Assembly (NCBI GenBank): GCA_036785325.1
Contig: JAXIVH010000001.1
Span: 4,438,880 to 4,502,879, forward strand
DNA from: Urophycis tenuis
Taxonomy: Eukaryota; Chordata; Actinopteri; Gadiformes; Phycidae
Reading direction: 5' to 3'
DNA: 64,000 nucleotides
This document shows positions 33,462 through 44,275 of this stretch, in pieces (position 1 is the stretch's first letter; each line of letters opens with the position of its first letter). Under the pieces are notes generated by a model that ran no database searches, was not told the DNA's origin, and saw only the letters and a list, made by a program, of their open reading frames with translations. The position numbers and the translations under genes were made by a program.

Positions 33462-35641
33462 CTACAAATTCAGCCTGATTGGCGGTCTTATGGTCCGGCC
33501 CAATCTAGTCTCTCTGGTAGTCTCTGGAATGACCCGGATGTGAGATCTGTTCCGCCTGAGAGTTCCTGAGGGCAGGTCTATGTTGTAAGACCTAGGTGTC
33601 TGAGCTGAACCACTGACAGTCCCTGTTTCTTTTGTGTTCTTCACCCAGACCTTTTGTCCTGGTCTGAGCTCTTGTCTTGTCTTTGTGTTGTGTCGTTTGT
33701 TGAACCAGGAGGCCTGTTGTTCTTTTACGTCCTGGTCCTTCTTTCTGAAATCCTGGAGGTCAGGCCATCCAGGTTGTAGTTTCTCTTGACTGACCGGCAG
33801 GGGTGTCCTGATGTTGCGGCCCATCAGCAGCTGTGCAGGGGATGAGCCGTGTGTCAAGGGAGTGGCCCTGTAGGCCATGAGAGCCTTGTGTGGATCTTCC
33901 CCCTTTTTCAGGAGAGATTTCACCGTCCTCACTGCCCTCTCAGCCTCTCCGTTACTTTGAGGGTAGCGGGGGCTGCTGGTTGTGTGCTTGAAGTCATAGT
34001 CCCTGGCGAAGGCTGCAAACTCCGCTGCAGAGAACTGGGGGCCATTGTCCGAGATGACATTCTCCGGGACCCCATGACGGGCAAAAATAGACTTCAGCTT
34101 TCCTGTCACATGGGCTGTGGTGGTGGAGGTCAGGTTAGCCACTTCTATGTAGCGCGAATAGTAGTCAATAACCACAAGGTACATGGCATTGTCCCACTGG
34201 AAAAGATCCACTGCCACACGCTGCCATGGCCTTTCCGGCAACGTAGTGGTCAGCAGTGGCTCTGGCGCGTTGTGAGCCTCTCGTGCACAGGTTGTACAGT
34301 TTTCCACTCTCTGTTTGATCTGTTTGGTCAGACCTGGACACCACATTGACTGCTGCGCTCTGGCAACACACTTTGTCATGCCTTGGTGACCTTCATGTAT
34401 TTTGTTAAGCATGTCCTCTTGCATTGTGACTGGGATGACGAGTCTTTCGCCTTTCATCAGTAGTCCGTCTACAACGAGCAGGTCCTGTTGATACTGCCAG
34501 TACAGCTGCAGTTGTGGTGGAAGAGCTTTTCTGCTATGAGGCCAACCTGTTTGCACCATGCCTTTCAGCCTTTTGCAGACATCATCTGCATCTTGTGCTG
34601 TCCTGATCTGCACCAACCTCTGCTCTGACGCTGGGAAGTGCTCCATTATTAGGTTGATGGAGACACACACATCCTCTTCCAGCTGCTCGTCCTCTGGTGT
34701 AGGCGGGGCTTGAATCGGTGCCCTGGACAGTGCATCCGCTGTGATCAATTTCTTCCCCGGCACATGTTCAATTTTGTACGTGAAGCGAAGCAGCCGCAGC
34801 CTGAACCTCAGAATGCAAGGTGGCAAGTCGTCTAGTGCTCTACTGCCTAGCAGTGAAATGAGAGGTTTGTGGTCAGTTTGTATCAAAAAGTCCATCCCTA
34901 TCAGGTAACACTGAAACCGTTCACACGCCCAGGTCAGTGCAAGCGCTTCCTTCTCTATCTGGGCGTATCTACGCTCCTTGTTCGTCATGCTGCGTGATAT
35001 GAAGGCAACTGGCCTCCATTCTCCCGACAGCTGCTTCTGAGACAATACTCCACCCAGCCCAAAGGACGAAGCATCTGCTGCTACTATTGTCTCTCTGTGT
35101 AGGCAGTACTGTGCCAGTACTGTTGGTGAGCTCAGTTCCTTACGCAGCTCGTCAAACGCTCTCTGCTGCACACTCCCCCACACCCAGTCTGTGTCGGTTT
35201 TGAGCAGTTCTCTTAGCGGTTTTGTGAGCTCTGATATCCGTGATTTCCCCACGTAGTTGACCATGCCAACAAACCTTTTCACGTCTGCAGCGTCTTTGGG
35301 CGTGGGCATCTCTATGATTGCCTTAATTTTTCCTGGATCTGCTTCAATGCCTCCTGCACTGACGATGTGGCCCAGGAACATGACCTTGTTGACCGCAAAC
35401 TGACATTTGTCGTTATTGAGCGTCAGGCCCTCTTCCTGGAGCCGCCCTAACACTCTGTGCAGCCTGTGGTCATGTGGTTCACGTGTTGTTCCAAACACGA
35501 GAATGTCATCAGCATGGCATACAGTCCCTTCTAGCCCTGTCAGCATCTGTGTGAGCCTCTTTTGAAAATGCTCAGGTGCGGATGAAATCCCGAATGGGAG
35601 TCTCTTGTAGCAGTATCGCCCGAACGGGGTGATAAATGTGG
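33462..35641 (-). CDS. Gypsy pol: reverse transcriptase (rest), RNase H, integrase
   Basis: The frame continues the polyprotein after a one-base shift at about 35642; coding is open from CTG near 35641, with the first ATG at 35546. It starts within the reverse transcriptase (TPFGRYCYKRLPFGISSAPE, then the catalytic box HADDILVFG) and passes through the RT thumb and RNase H (AADASSFGLGGVLSQ, IEKEALALTWACERF, TDHKPL). It then reaches the integrase, with the HHCC-type zinc region (HEGHQGMTKCVARA, then CTTC) and the catalytic triad in VDLFQW, ISDNGPQF and NGEAERAV. A basic C-terminus follows (HIRVIPETTRETRLGRTIR). It belongs to Ty3/Gypsy of the K02A2.6-like kind. The RT box has His where Tyr or Phe is usual before ADD. 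Confidence 0.93.
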
Positions 35642-37248
35642 TCAGCGAACTGATTTTTGATGTAGGGGTACCTGCCAGAATCCGGCCGTAGCATCCAGCT
35701 TAGTAAAGACGGTTGCACCTGCAAGCTTGGCCAGGGTTTCGTCGACAGCCGGCAAGATGTGTCTTTCTCTGCAGACATACTCATTCAGATGGGTCATATC
35801 AGAGCAGATTCTGATTTTTCCCTTGGGCTTTGGAGCCACCACCATGCCTGCACACCAATCTGTAGGCTCTTCAATGGGCACAATCACCCCCATTTTCTCC
35901 ATTCTTTGGAGCTCCTCTTTTACCTTATCATGTAGCGGTAGAGGTACACGTCGTGGCAGTGATAATGCGAAGGGCTTGACGTCTTGCTTCAACTTGATTC
36001 TGTACTCCCCTGTTAGGCAGCCCAGTCCTGTGAAGACCTTGGGGTATTGTTCCTTCATGTCAGCCTCTAGCTCTAATACACTGTCGACTAAATGCAGTAA
36101 TTTTAGATCTGAGATTGCTGGCAGACCCAGTAGAGGAGTAGCTAGCTTTTGTACTACATACACTGGTTGTGTTGTTGTTCTCTCTTTATATTTCATGACA
36201 CCATGAAACTGACCTATCACCTTTAGAGGTTCATTGCTGGGTCCACACAATGGTATGGATGCTGTGGTGAGTGGGCCGTGCCATTTATTTGAATAGGCAT
36301 TACCTGGGATGACCGTTGCGTCCGCCCCTGTATCCAGCTTGAAGGTAATGTTTTGACCATTCACTTTTAGCGTTTTTTTCCATGGTTCAGGTTTCTTTCC
36401 TGTGGACACTGCTCCCAGGAAAAGAGTATCCTCTTCTTCTGCATTGAAAACTGCCCCTACTCTACCTGATTTACAAACAGCTGCGAAATGTCCTCTCTTC
36501 TGACACTTTCGGCATTCAGCATCCCTTGCAGCACAGTTATTTAGAGAGTGTGGTGGTCCTTTTCCACATCGTCCACAGTTTTTCTGTCCTTTCTGGAAAT
36601 CCTTTTGTCCCTTTCCGTAGGACGTCTTCCCTGTCTGGTACTCCCTGTTTGACTTTTTCTTGAATTTCAGGAAGTCCACATTGGCCTCTCTCTGTTCTGT
36701 AGGTCTAGTTTCTCTCACTGTTGGTTGCTGTTTTTTAATTTCTTCATGTTGCCTAATTTTAGTAACAGCCTTTTCCAGTGTTAATTCACTGTCCATTTGC
36801 AGCTTTTCAGACAGGTTGTGATGCCTTATTCCTACCACTAGTCTGTCTCTGATCATTTCATCTTGCAGCGGGCCATATTGACAGTGCTCAGATAACTTAT
36901 AAACTGCAGAGATGAAGGCTTCAGCAGATTCCCCTGACTCTTGGCTTCTCTTATTGAAACGAGCCCTCTCATAGATAACATTATATTTGCTAATAAAGTA
37001 TTTATCAAAGGCTTCCTTCACTTCTCTGTATTTCTTTGCATCTTCAGCACTTAAGCCTAGCGTGGACAGAATGTCATCTGCTTTATCACCCATTGCATAA
37101 ATTAATGAATTCACCTGATATTCTCCATCTTTCTTGTCCAGTCCAGCTGCAACTCGGAACCTTTCAAACCGACGAATCCAATTGGGCCAGTTAGCAAAGT
37201 CCGAAAAGTCAAAGTTTTCTGGTGGGCTTATGGAGAAAAGGGAATCCA

Positions 37249-37249
<1 letters not shown>
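35642..37249 (-). CDS. Gypsy gag, protease and start of reverse transcriptase
   Basis: ATG at 37249; 535 codons to a stop created by a one-base frameshift inside the reverse transcriptase. Gag (residues 1 to about 250) has the retrotransposon capsid pattern WPNWIRRFERFRVAAGL and ERARFNKRSQESGESAEAF, then a Gln/Lys-rich linker. Two Cys/His knuckles follow (CGRCGKGPPHSLNNC and CRKCQKRGHFAAVC). Protease active site is LDTGADATVIPG near residue 305. Reverse transcriptase begins near residue 420 with VIVPIEEPTDWCAGMVV, KIRICSDMTHLNEYV and FTKLDATAGFWQVPL. The next frame carries on without lost residues, so gag and pol were probably one continuous polyprotein before the shift. Confidence 0.93.
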
Positions 37250-37279
<30 letters not shown>

Positions 37280-37464
37280 GAGTTGGCCTCTCTGCGTTGT
37301 CTGTCTAAGTAGCTTGCTGCACAGTTTCTAACTGCTGGCCAGCGTCAGCCTAGTTTTTGAACCTACCGCGATTTACGCGCTCTAATTAATTATTTACCGC
37401 AACTTGACGGGCAATTCCTTCCAAGCGACCGTCTGAGGCGAGATTCAGCACGCTTCTGACACCA
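37250..37464 (-). other. Gypsy 5' leader with poly-T run and primer site
   Basis: The short leader between the 5' LTR and gag. The plus strand shows a T run at 37253-37279. CTTCTGACACCA at 37453-37464, directly against the LTR, gives TGGTGTCAGAAG on the element strand. That is complementary to the 3' end of vertebrate tRNA-Leu(CAA), so this is the primer binding site (12 matching bases). Confidence 0.8.
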
Positions 37465-37626
37465 TGTAACATGTACCGTTCATGTCATATGTATATAGAT
37501 CCAGACAGAAGCCAACTAGTAGTCCGTAGTTCACTTTATTAACTATCAACTCAACTTGTTTACTTCCTGTATGTCCGTCCCCTAATATGTTCCCTATACA
37601 ACAGATACCCATCTGCTCTCGCTACA
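37465..37626 (-). repeat. Gypsy 5' LTR
   Basis: 162 bp, nearly identical to the 3' LTR (A/G differences at two sites near its end). Confidence 0.93.
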
Positions 37627-37631
37627 GTTGG

Positions 37632-38342
37632 GCTTTTTTGGCCAGTGATGTAGTGTTGTGGTTCCATGGCAGGTCTTCGGAGATGTGCACACTCAAGAAC
37701 TTGGTGCTGCTCACCCTGTAGCATCGTGGATGATCAGTGGAGCATGCTGTGTGTGCATTCTCCTGAAGTCCACAACAATCTCCTTCATCTTCTTCACATT
37801 CAGACGGAGATTGTTGCCCTTGCACCACATAGCCAGCCTGTTCACCTCACTCCTGTAGATCGTCTCATCGCCGTTTGTTGATGAGACCCACCACAGTCGT
37901 GTCATCCTCAAACTTGATGAAGATGTTGGAGCTGGATGTTGGTGTGCAGTCGTGGGTCACCAGAGTAAAGAGGAGGGGGCTAAGGGGGCCCCCGTGTTCA
38001 ATGTGATGGTGCTGGAGGTGCTGCTGCCAACCCGAACTGTCTGTGGTCTCCCCGTCAGGAAGTCCAGCAGCCATTTGCACAGGGAGGTGTTGAGTCCCAG
38101 CTGGTCCAGTTTGTGAATGAGCTGCTGGGGGATGATTGAATTGAATGCTGAGCTGAAGTCAGTGAAAAGCATTCTGACATATGAGTCTTTGGTATCCAGG
38201 TGGGTGAGGGCAGAGTGGAGGGCAGAGGAGATGGCATCATCGGTCGAACGGTTGGACCGATATGCGAACTGGAAAGGGTCCAGAGTGGGGGGAGGGCAGA
38301 CTTGATATGGTGACAGTAGTTTCTAATAAAAAATGGCCCCAC
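37632..38342 (-). pseudogene. LINE (CR1/L2/Rex-like) reverse transcriptase, 5' part
   Basis: The minus-strand translation shows DFSSAFNSIIPQQLIHKLDQ, LLDFLTGRPQTVRVG, STITLNTGAP, GPLSPLLFTL, FEDDTTVVGLI (the FADD-type catalytic box with Glu for Ala) and RLNVKKMKEIVVDFRR. Several frameshifts separate these. The last codons (SLAKKAQ) abut the Gypsy element and continue at 32944. Upstream endonuclease sequence is missing. Confidence 0.85.
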
Positions 38343-38761
38343 TACTGCAGCTTAGTTTTTCTGAAAGCGTTTTTAACAAACATTGCAAACCAATGGTGAT
38401 GTTATTCCTCACATTTGAATGTGCAATAGCAACCTAGGCTATGAATATTCTTTCTTCAATATAAAATCAGGTTAACATTGTCCATGATCACCAGCAGTTT
38501 TACCAGCATCCTGTCCTCCGCCACCTCATCCAGGGTGTCAAGCTTAGAGCCAACAACAGAAAGCGTTTTTAACAAACATTGCAAACCAATGGTGATGTTA
38601 TTCCTCACATTTGAATGTGCAATAGCAACCTAGGCTATGAATATTCTTTCTTCAATATAAAATCAGGTTAACATTGTCCATGATCACCAGCAGTTTTACC
38701 AGCATCCTGTCCTCCGCCACCTCATCCAGGGTGTCAAGCTTAGAGCCAACAACAGACCCTG
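38343..38761. repeat. 200-bp tandem duplication with LINE text
   Basis: The block at 38362-38561 is repeated almost exactly at 38562-38755 (AAAGCGTTTTTAACAAAC through GTCAAGCTTAGAGCCAACAA). The second half of each copy resembles the 3' region of a minus-strand LINE (complement of CAGGATGCTGGTAAAACTGC). Confidence 0.85.
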
Positions 38762-38837
38762 CCTCTGTAGAAGGGTTTTTGGAGGCATGAGCTCAGTGCA
38801 TGAGTGGAGAAAGATGCAAAGTTCAGGTAGTTCAGTA

Positions 38838-39060
38838 GGCCGGGGCAGCCGGCTTACTGGTTAGGGCTTTGGATTTGTAACCGGAGGGTGGCCGGTTCGA
38901 ACCCCGACCAGTGCGCATGGCTGAAGTGCCCTTGAGCAAGGCACCTAACCCCTCACTGCTCCCCGAGCGCCGCTGTTGCAGGCAGCTCACTGCATCGGGT
39001 TTAAGTATGTGCTTCACCTCACTGTGTGCTTCACCATCACTGTGTTCTGAGTGTTCCACT
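38838..39060 (+). mobile_element. tRNA-derived SINE
   Basis: The head shows a box A-like GGTTAGGGCTTTGGA and a perfect box B GGTTCGAACCCC. The body is TGCCCTTGAGCAAGGCACC and CTCACTGCTCCCCGAGCGCC, a well-known text of vertebrate V-SINE-like elements. It ends next to the repeat array, with no long poly-A. Confidence 0.82.
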
Positions 39061-39064
39061 AATT

Positions 39065-39258
39065 AGGGACCGAGCCTGTGAAACAGGACGAGGTCCCTTT
39101 TGAAATTGATCCGTTTATTAGGGACCGAGCCTGTGAAACAGGACGAGGTCCCTTTTGAAATTGGTTCGTTTTTTTGTTATTAGGGACCGAGCCTGTGAAA
39201 CAGGACGAGGTCCCTTTTGAAATTGATCCGTTTATTTTTCTTCTAAATTATTATTATT
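39065..39258 (+). repeat. Three solitary head copies of the array unit
   Basis: The first 55-77 bp of the array unit, starting AGGGACC, appear at 39065, 39120 and 39182 before the first full unit at 39259. Each copy contains the 34-bp stem-loop (AGGGACC...GGTCCCT with inner CCTG/CAGG) and stops within GTTTATT before the next head. Confidence 0.92.
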
Positions 39259-41361
39259 AGGGACCGAGCCTGTGAAACAGGACGAGGTCCCTTTTGAAAT
39301 TGGTCCGTTTATTTGTTATTATTATTATTTCGGGGATCTTTGAAGTTGATTTTCACTGTCTGAACATATATGAAAACTCAATTTTTTTTGGCAATGTTAT
39401 CAGACCTGGTGAAAAATTATATAATCTATGCGACACGTTAATGTCTCACCTATAGATGGCGCTATAAAAAAAAAACACCGTAATGCTAATAACTCCTGCA
39501 TACTTTGTCGCACACTCAACATGTTTATATCGACACATGCGGGCAATCATGCTGCACCTCCTCATGTAGGCCACGCCCATTTTCGCCATGACTTTTTTTT
39601 GGCTACAACGCAAAAACCAAAAAATTGTGTCCTAGACATCTATTGCATGTGGCTTTCACCGATTTGCACGAAACTCCACAAGTAGCATCTACATTCTGTA
39701 TCATTAAAAAAAGTAATCAGAAGTTTATTAAAATTCCCGGAGATAAGCGTGTTATAGTGCTTTATATATTTTTTAAAATGTCTAAATTTTACGTAAAAAA
39801 AGTAAGTGGACCATTTCTCCACATTGCTATGTCCGTTCGACACCAAACTTGGAGCCCGACTTCTGTGTACCTCCTTGATGCATCCCACAAAATTTGAGGT
39901 CATTGCCACCAGGTGGCGCTCTTTAAAATCAAGAAGTTTATACCTCCATATTGGCAAGTGCTATTAACACAAAACTTGGTAGCCACATACCTCAGGGCTC
40001 ACTAAGGCAGGGGTTAAAAGGACACAAAAATTCTGCCACGGGATGGCGCTCTAAAATCAGCATAAATCACTGTGCAAACACCATAATAGCTATGAATATG
40101 AAATTCACTGGACACGTGTATACCTCTGCCAAAACCTCACAAACCAAAAATCGTGCTTGTCGTGGTAATAGCGCCCCCTATAGGCTTTTAAAACGACAGC
40201 CCCGACACCACGTTTCACTTACATGTATGAAACTCAGTAGGCCCATTAAGCAGGCCGAGACCTACAAAAAAGCCTCTTGGACCCATACCCGATAACCCAC
40301 CGGAAGTCAGATATTTGCCTTCAAAGTTGCGAATTTTTGCGATTTTCGCATCCTATTTGAACGAACTCCTCCCAGGGGATTGGCCCGTTGGGCTCCAAAA
40401 TTTTTGGGTAGATTCAGGAGATGGGTCTTACCAAAAGTTGTGCTATTTGCGACTCTACCTCAAAGGGCGTGGCCACGGCGTTCCGTCAAAATCGGCCATA
40501 ATCCATTTTTTGCCTTTTTCCAAGACACCGACTTTAACCGATATGTTTGAAACTCGGTATGGATGTTAACCTGGCCTAGCCCTACAAAAAAGCCTCTTGG
40601 ACCCATGCCATAAAACCCACCGAAAGTCAGATATTTTCGTTTCAATTTTTGCCATTTTCGATTTTCGCGTCCTATTTGAACGAACTCCTCCCAGGGGATT
40701 TGTCGCTTGGGCTCCAAATTTTTGGGGTAGATTCAGAACATGATTCTCACCAAAAGTTGTGCTATTTGCGACCCTACCTCAAAGGGCGTGGTCATGGCTT
40801 TCCTTCAAAGTCGGCCATATTCAATTATGTCGTTTTTATACCCATGTTTGTGAACGAACTCCTCCCATGGAATTTTTCCGTTCTGCTTCAAAATTGGCCA
40901 GTGCATTTGAAACGTGGTTCTTAACTAAAGTTGTGCTATTTGCGACCCTACCTCAAAGGGCGTGGTCATGGCTTCCCGTCAAAGTCGGCCATATTCAATT
41001 ATTTCGTCTTTTATACCCATGTTTGTGAACAAATTCCTCCCAAGCGATTTTTCCGTTCTGCTTTAAAATTGGTCAGTGCATTTGAAACGTGGTTCTTAAC
41101 TAAAGTTGTGCTATTTATGGCTCTACCTCGAAGGGCGTGGCCAGGGTGTGCAGTCAAAGTCGGCCATACCGCACAGTGCGTGGACAGCCACAAACGAGAA
41201 CCTGTCACGCCATCCTTGAGCAAACGACGACCTGTCACGACTTCATCCATGTGAACAACGAACTGTCACGACGCCATCCACGTGCCGACGAGTCAATTTT
41301 TACGGCGAGGTCCCCCCAAATGTCCCGCGGGACATTAACCCAATTTAGATATATCAATCAA

Positions 41362-41578
<217 letters not shown>

Positions 41579-41581
41579 ATT

Positions 41582-42196
41582 AGGGACCGAGCCTGTGAAA
41601 CAGGACGAGGTCCCTTTTGAAATTGGTCCGTTTATTTTTATTATTATTATTTCTAGGAACTTTGAGGTTGATTTGCGCTATCTGACCCTATATGAAAACT
41701 CAATTTTTTTTGGCAAAGTTGTCAGGCCTGGTGAAAATAGATGTATGATATGTGTCATGTTCATGTCGCACACTAGGAAAGCCTCTTGGTGGCGCTGTTT
41801 ATGAGCAACCTCTGTAACGCCTATAACTTCCGCAAAAGTTGGCGCACATTCAAAAACGTTATATCTACGGATTCGGGCAATTGTGCTGCACCTCGCTGTG
41901 TCATCGTGTTGTATTTCCGCCTGCCTTCGTTTTCGCGCAAAATCGCAAAAACTGAAAAACAGCTTTTACAGCCTCAATCCATCAGGCTTTCTCCGATATG
42001 CACGAAACTCGACATGTAGCATGTCCCAACTGAAATATAGAAAAACTCCATATAAAGTATGTTGAAATTCTCTATAGTCAGCGCGTTATAAAAATTTTAA
42101 GATTTGTCAATTTTCTGTAAAAACAGGAAGTGGACCATATCTCCACAATGCTATAATCTTTCGACACCAAATTTTGGTGCCTACCTCGGAATATTT
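41582..42196 (+). repeat. Array unit 2 (type B), truncated
   Basis: Begins with a full head and breaks off at CTACCTCGGAATAT, where the next head begins. Other B units continue with GTCCTCCATGCTAGC. Confidence 0.8.
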
Positions 42197-44275
42197 AGGG
42201 ACCGAGCCTGTGAAACAGGACGAGGTCCCTATTGTTTTTGTTATTTGGGGATCTTTGACGTTAATTTTAACCCCCTGAACATATACGAAAACTCAATTTT
42301 TTTTGACAGAGTTATCACACCTGGTGAAAAATTATTTATTCTATGCGACACGTTAATGTCTCACCTATAGGTGGCGCTATTTTAAAAAAAACACTGTAAT
42401 GCTAATAACTCCTGCATACTTTGTCGCACACTCAAAATGTTTATATCCACACATGCGGGCAAACATGCTGCACCTCCTGATGTAGGCCACGCCCATTTCC
42501 GCCATGACTTTTTTTTGGCTACAACGCAAAAACTCAAAAAAGTGCGTCCTAGACATCTATTGCATGTGGCTTTCACCGATTTGCACGAAACTCCACATGT
42601 AGCATCTACATTCTGTATCATGAAAATAACTAATTGGAAGTTTATTGAAATTCCCGAAGATAAGCGTGTTATAGTGCTTTATATATTTTTATAGATGTCT
42701 ACATTTTACGTAAAAAACGTAAGTGGACAATTTGTCCACATTGCTATGTCCGTTCGACACCAAACTTGGAGCCCTACTTCTCTGTACCTCCTTTATGCAT
42801 CTCACAAAATTTGTGATCATTTCCACCAGGTGGCGCTCATTAAAATCAAGAAGTTTATATCTCAACATTGGCAATTGATATTTAAATGAAACTTGGTATG
42901 CGGCTAGCTCATGGCGCCCTGAGGCGTGGTTCAAAACGGGGAAAAAATTCTGTCAGTGGATGGCGCTCTAAAAGCAGCGTAAATTACTGTGCAAACACCG
43001 TAATAGTTACGAATATGAAATTCACTGGACACATGTAGAGTGCTGCCCAAAGCTCACATACCAAAAATCGTGCTTGTCGTGGTAGTAGCGCCCCCTACAG
43101 GCTTTAAAAACAACAGCCCCGACACCACGTTTCACCTACATGTATGAAACTCGGTAGGCACGTTATACAGCCCCAGACCTACAAAAAAGCCTCTTGGACC
43201 CATACCCCTTAAAGCACCGGAAGTCAGATATTTGCATTTGACCTTTGCAATTTTCGCGTTGTATTTGAACAAACTCCTCCCAGGGGATTTGTTGCTTGGG
43301 CTCCAAATTTTTTGGGTAGATTCAGAAGATGGTTCTTACCAAAAGTTGTGCTATTTGGGACTCTACCTCAAAGGGCGTGGCCACGGCGTTCAATCAAAAT
43401 CGGCCATAATCAATTTTGTCGTTTTTTCCACGACACCGACTTTAACCGATATGTTTGAAACTTGGTATGGATGTTACCCTGGCCTAGCCCTACAAAAAAG
43501 CCTCTTGGACCGATACCAAAAAACCCACCGGAAGTCAGATATTTTCATTTTAATTTTTGTCATTTTCGATTTTCGCGTCCTATTTGAACGAACTTCTCCC
43601 AGGGGATTTGTCGCTTGGCCTCCAAATTTTTGGGGTAGATTCAGAAGATGATTCTCACCAAAAGTTGTGCTATTTGCGACCCTACCTCAAAGGGCGTGGT
43701 CATGGCTTTCCTTCAAAGTCGGCCATATTCAATTTTGTCGTCTTTTATACCCATGTTTGTGAACGAACTCCTCCTATGGGATTTTTCCGTTCTGCTTCAA
43801 AATTGGTCAGTGCATTTGAAACGTGGTTCTTAACTATAGTTGTGCTATTTGCGACTCTACCTCAAAGGGCGTGGCCATGGCGTGCCGTCAAATTCGGCCA
43901 TATTCAATTATTTCGTCTTTTATACCCATGTTTGTGAACAAACTCCTCCCAAGGGATTTATCCTTTCTGCTTCAAAATTGGTAAGTACAGCTGAAACGTG
44001 ATTCTTAACTAAAGTTCTGCTATTTACGGCTCTAGCCTGAAGGGCGGGGCCAGGGTGTGCCGTCAAAGTCGGCCATACCGCACAGTGCGTGGACAGCCAC
44101 AAACGAGAACCTGTCACGCCATCCTTGTGCAAACGACAACCTATCACCACACCATCCACGTGAATGATGACCTGTCACGACACCATCAACGTGAACGACG
44201 ACCTGTCACGACTTCATCCATGTGAACGACGAACTGTCACGACGCCATCCACGTGCCGACGAGTCAATTTTTATT
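42197..44275 (+). repeat. Array unit 3 (type A)
   Basis: Near-identical over most of its length to unit 5 (48326-50400). It lacks the CGAGGTCCCCCC/palindrome end and passes directly into unit 4. It has two extra copies of a CACCATC...ACGTGAA module near 44140-44210. Confidence 0.8.

Larger units (their letters stand above)
32950..37626 (-). mobile_element. Young Ty3/Gypsy LTR retrotransposon, 4.7 kb
   Basis: Paired 162-bp LTRs (32950-33111 and 37465-37626) start TGTAACATGTACC and end CTCGCTACA. They differ by two bases by eye, about 1.2 percent. A 5-bp duplication GTTGG flanks the element (32945-32949, 37627-37631). A tRNA-Leu-type primer site and a purine tract sit at the correct inner borders. 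Gag, protease, reverse transcriptase, RNase H and integrase are all present, broken by one frameshift. It is inserted in a minus-strand LINE. Confidence 0.95.

Noticed and set aside
39065..39320. CRISPR-like repeat/spacer spacing
   Set aside because: The spacers are the continuation of the same element head, and the genome is eukaryotic.
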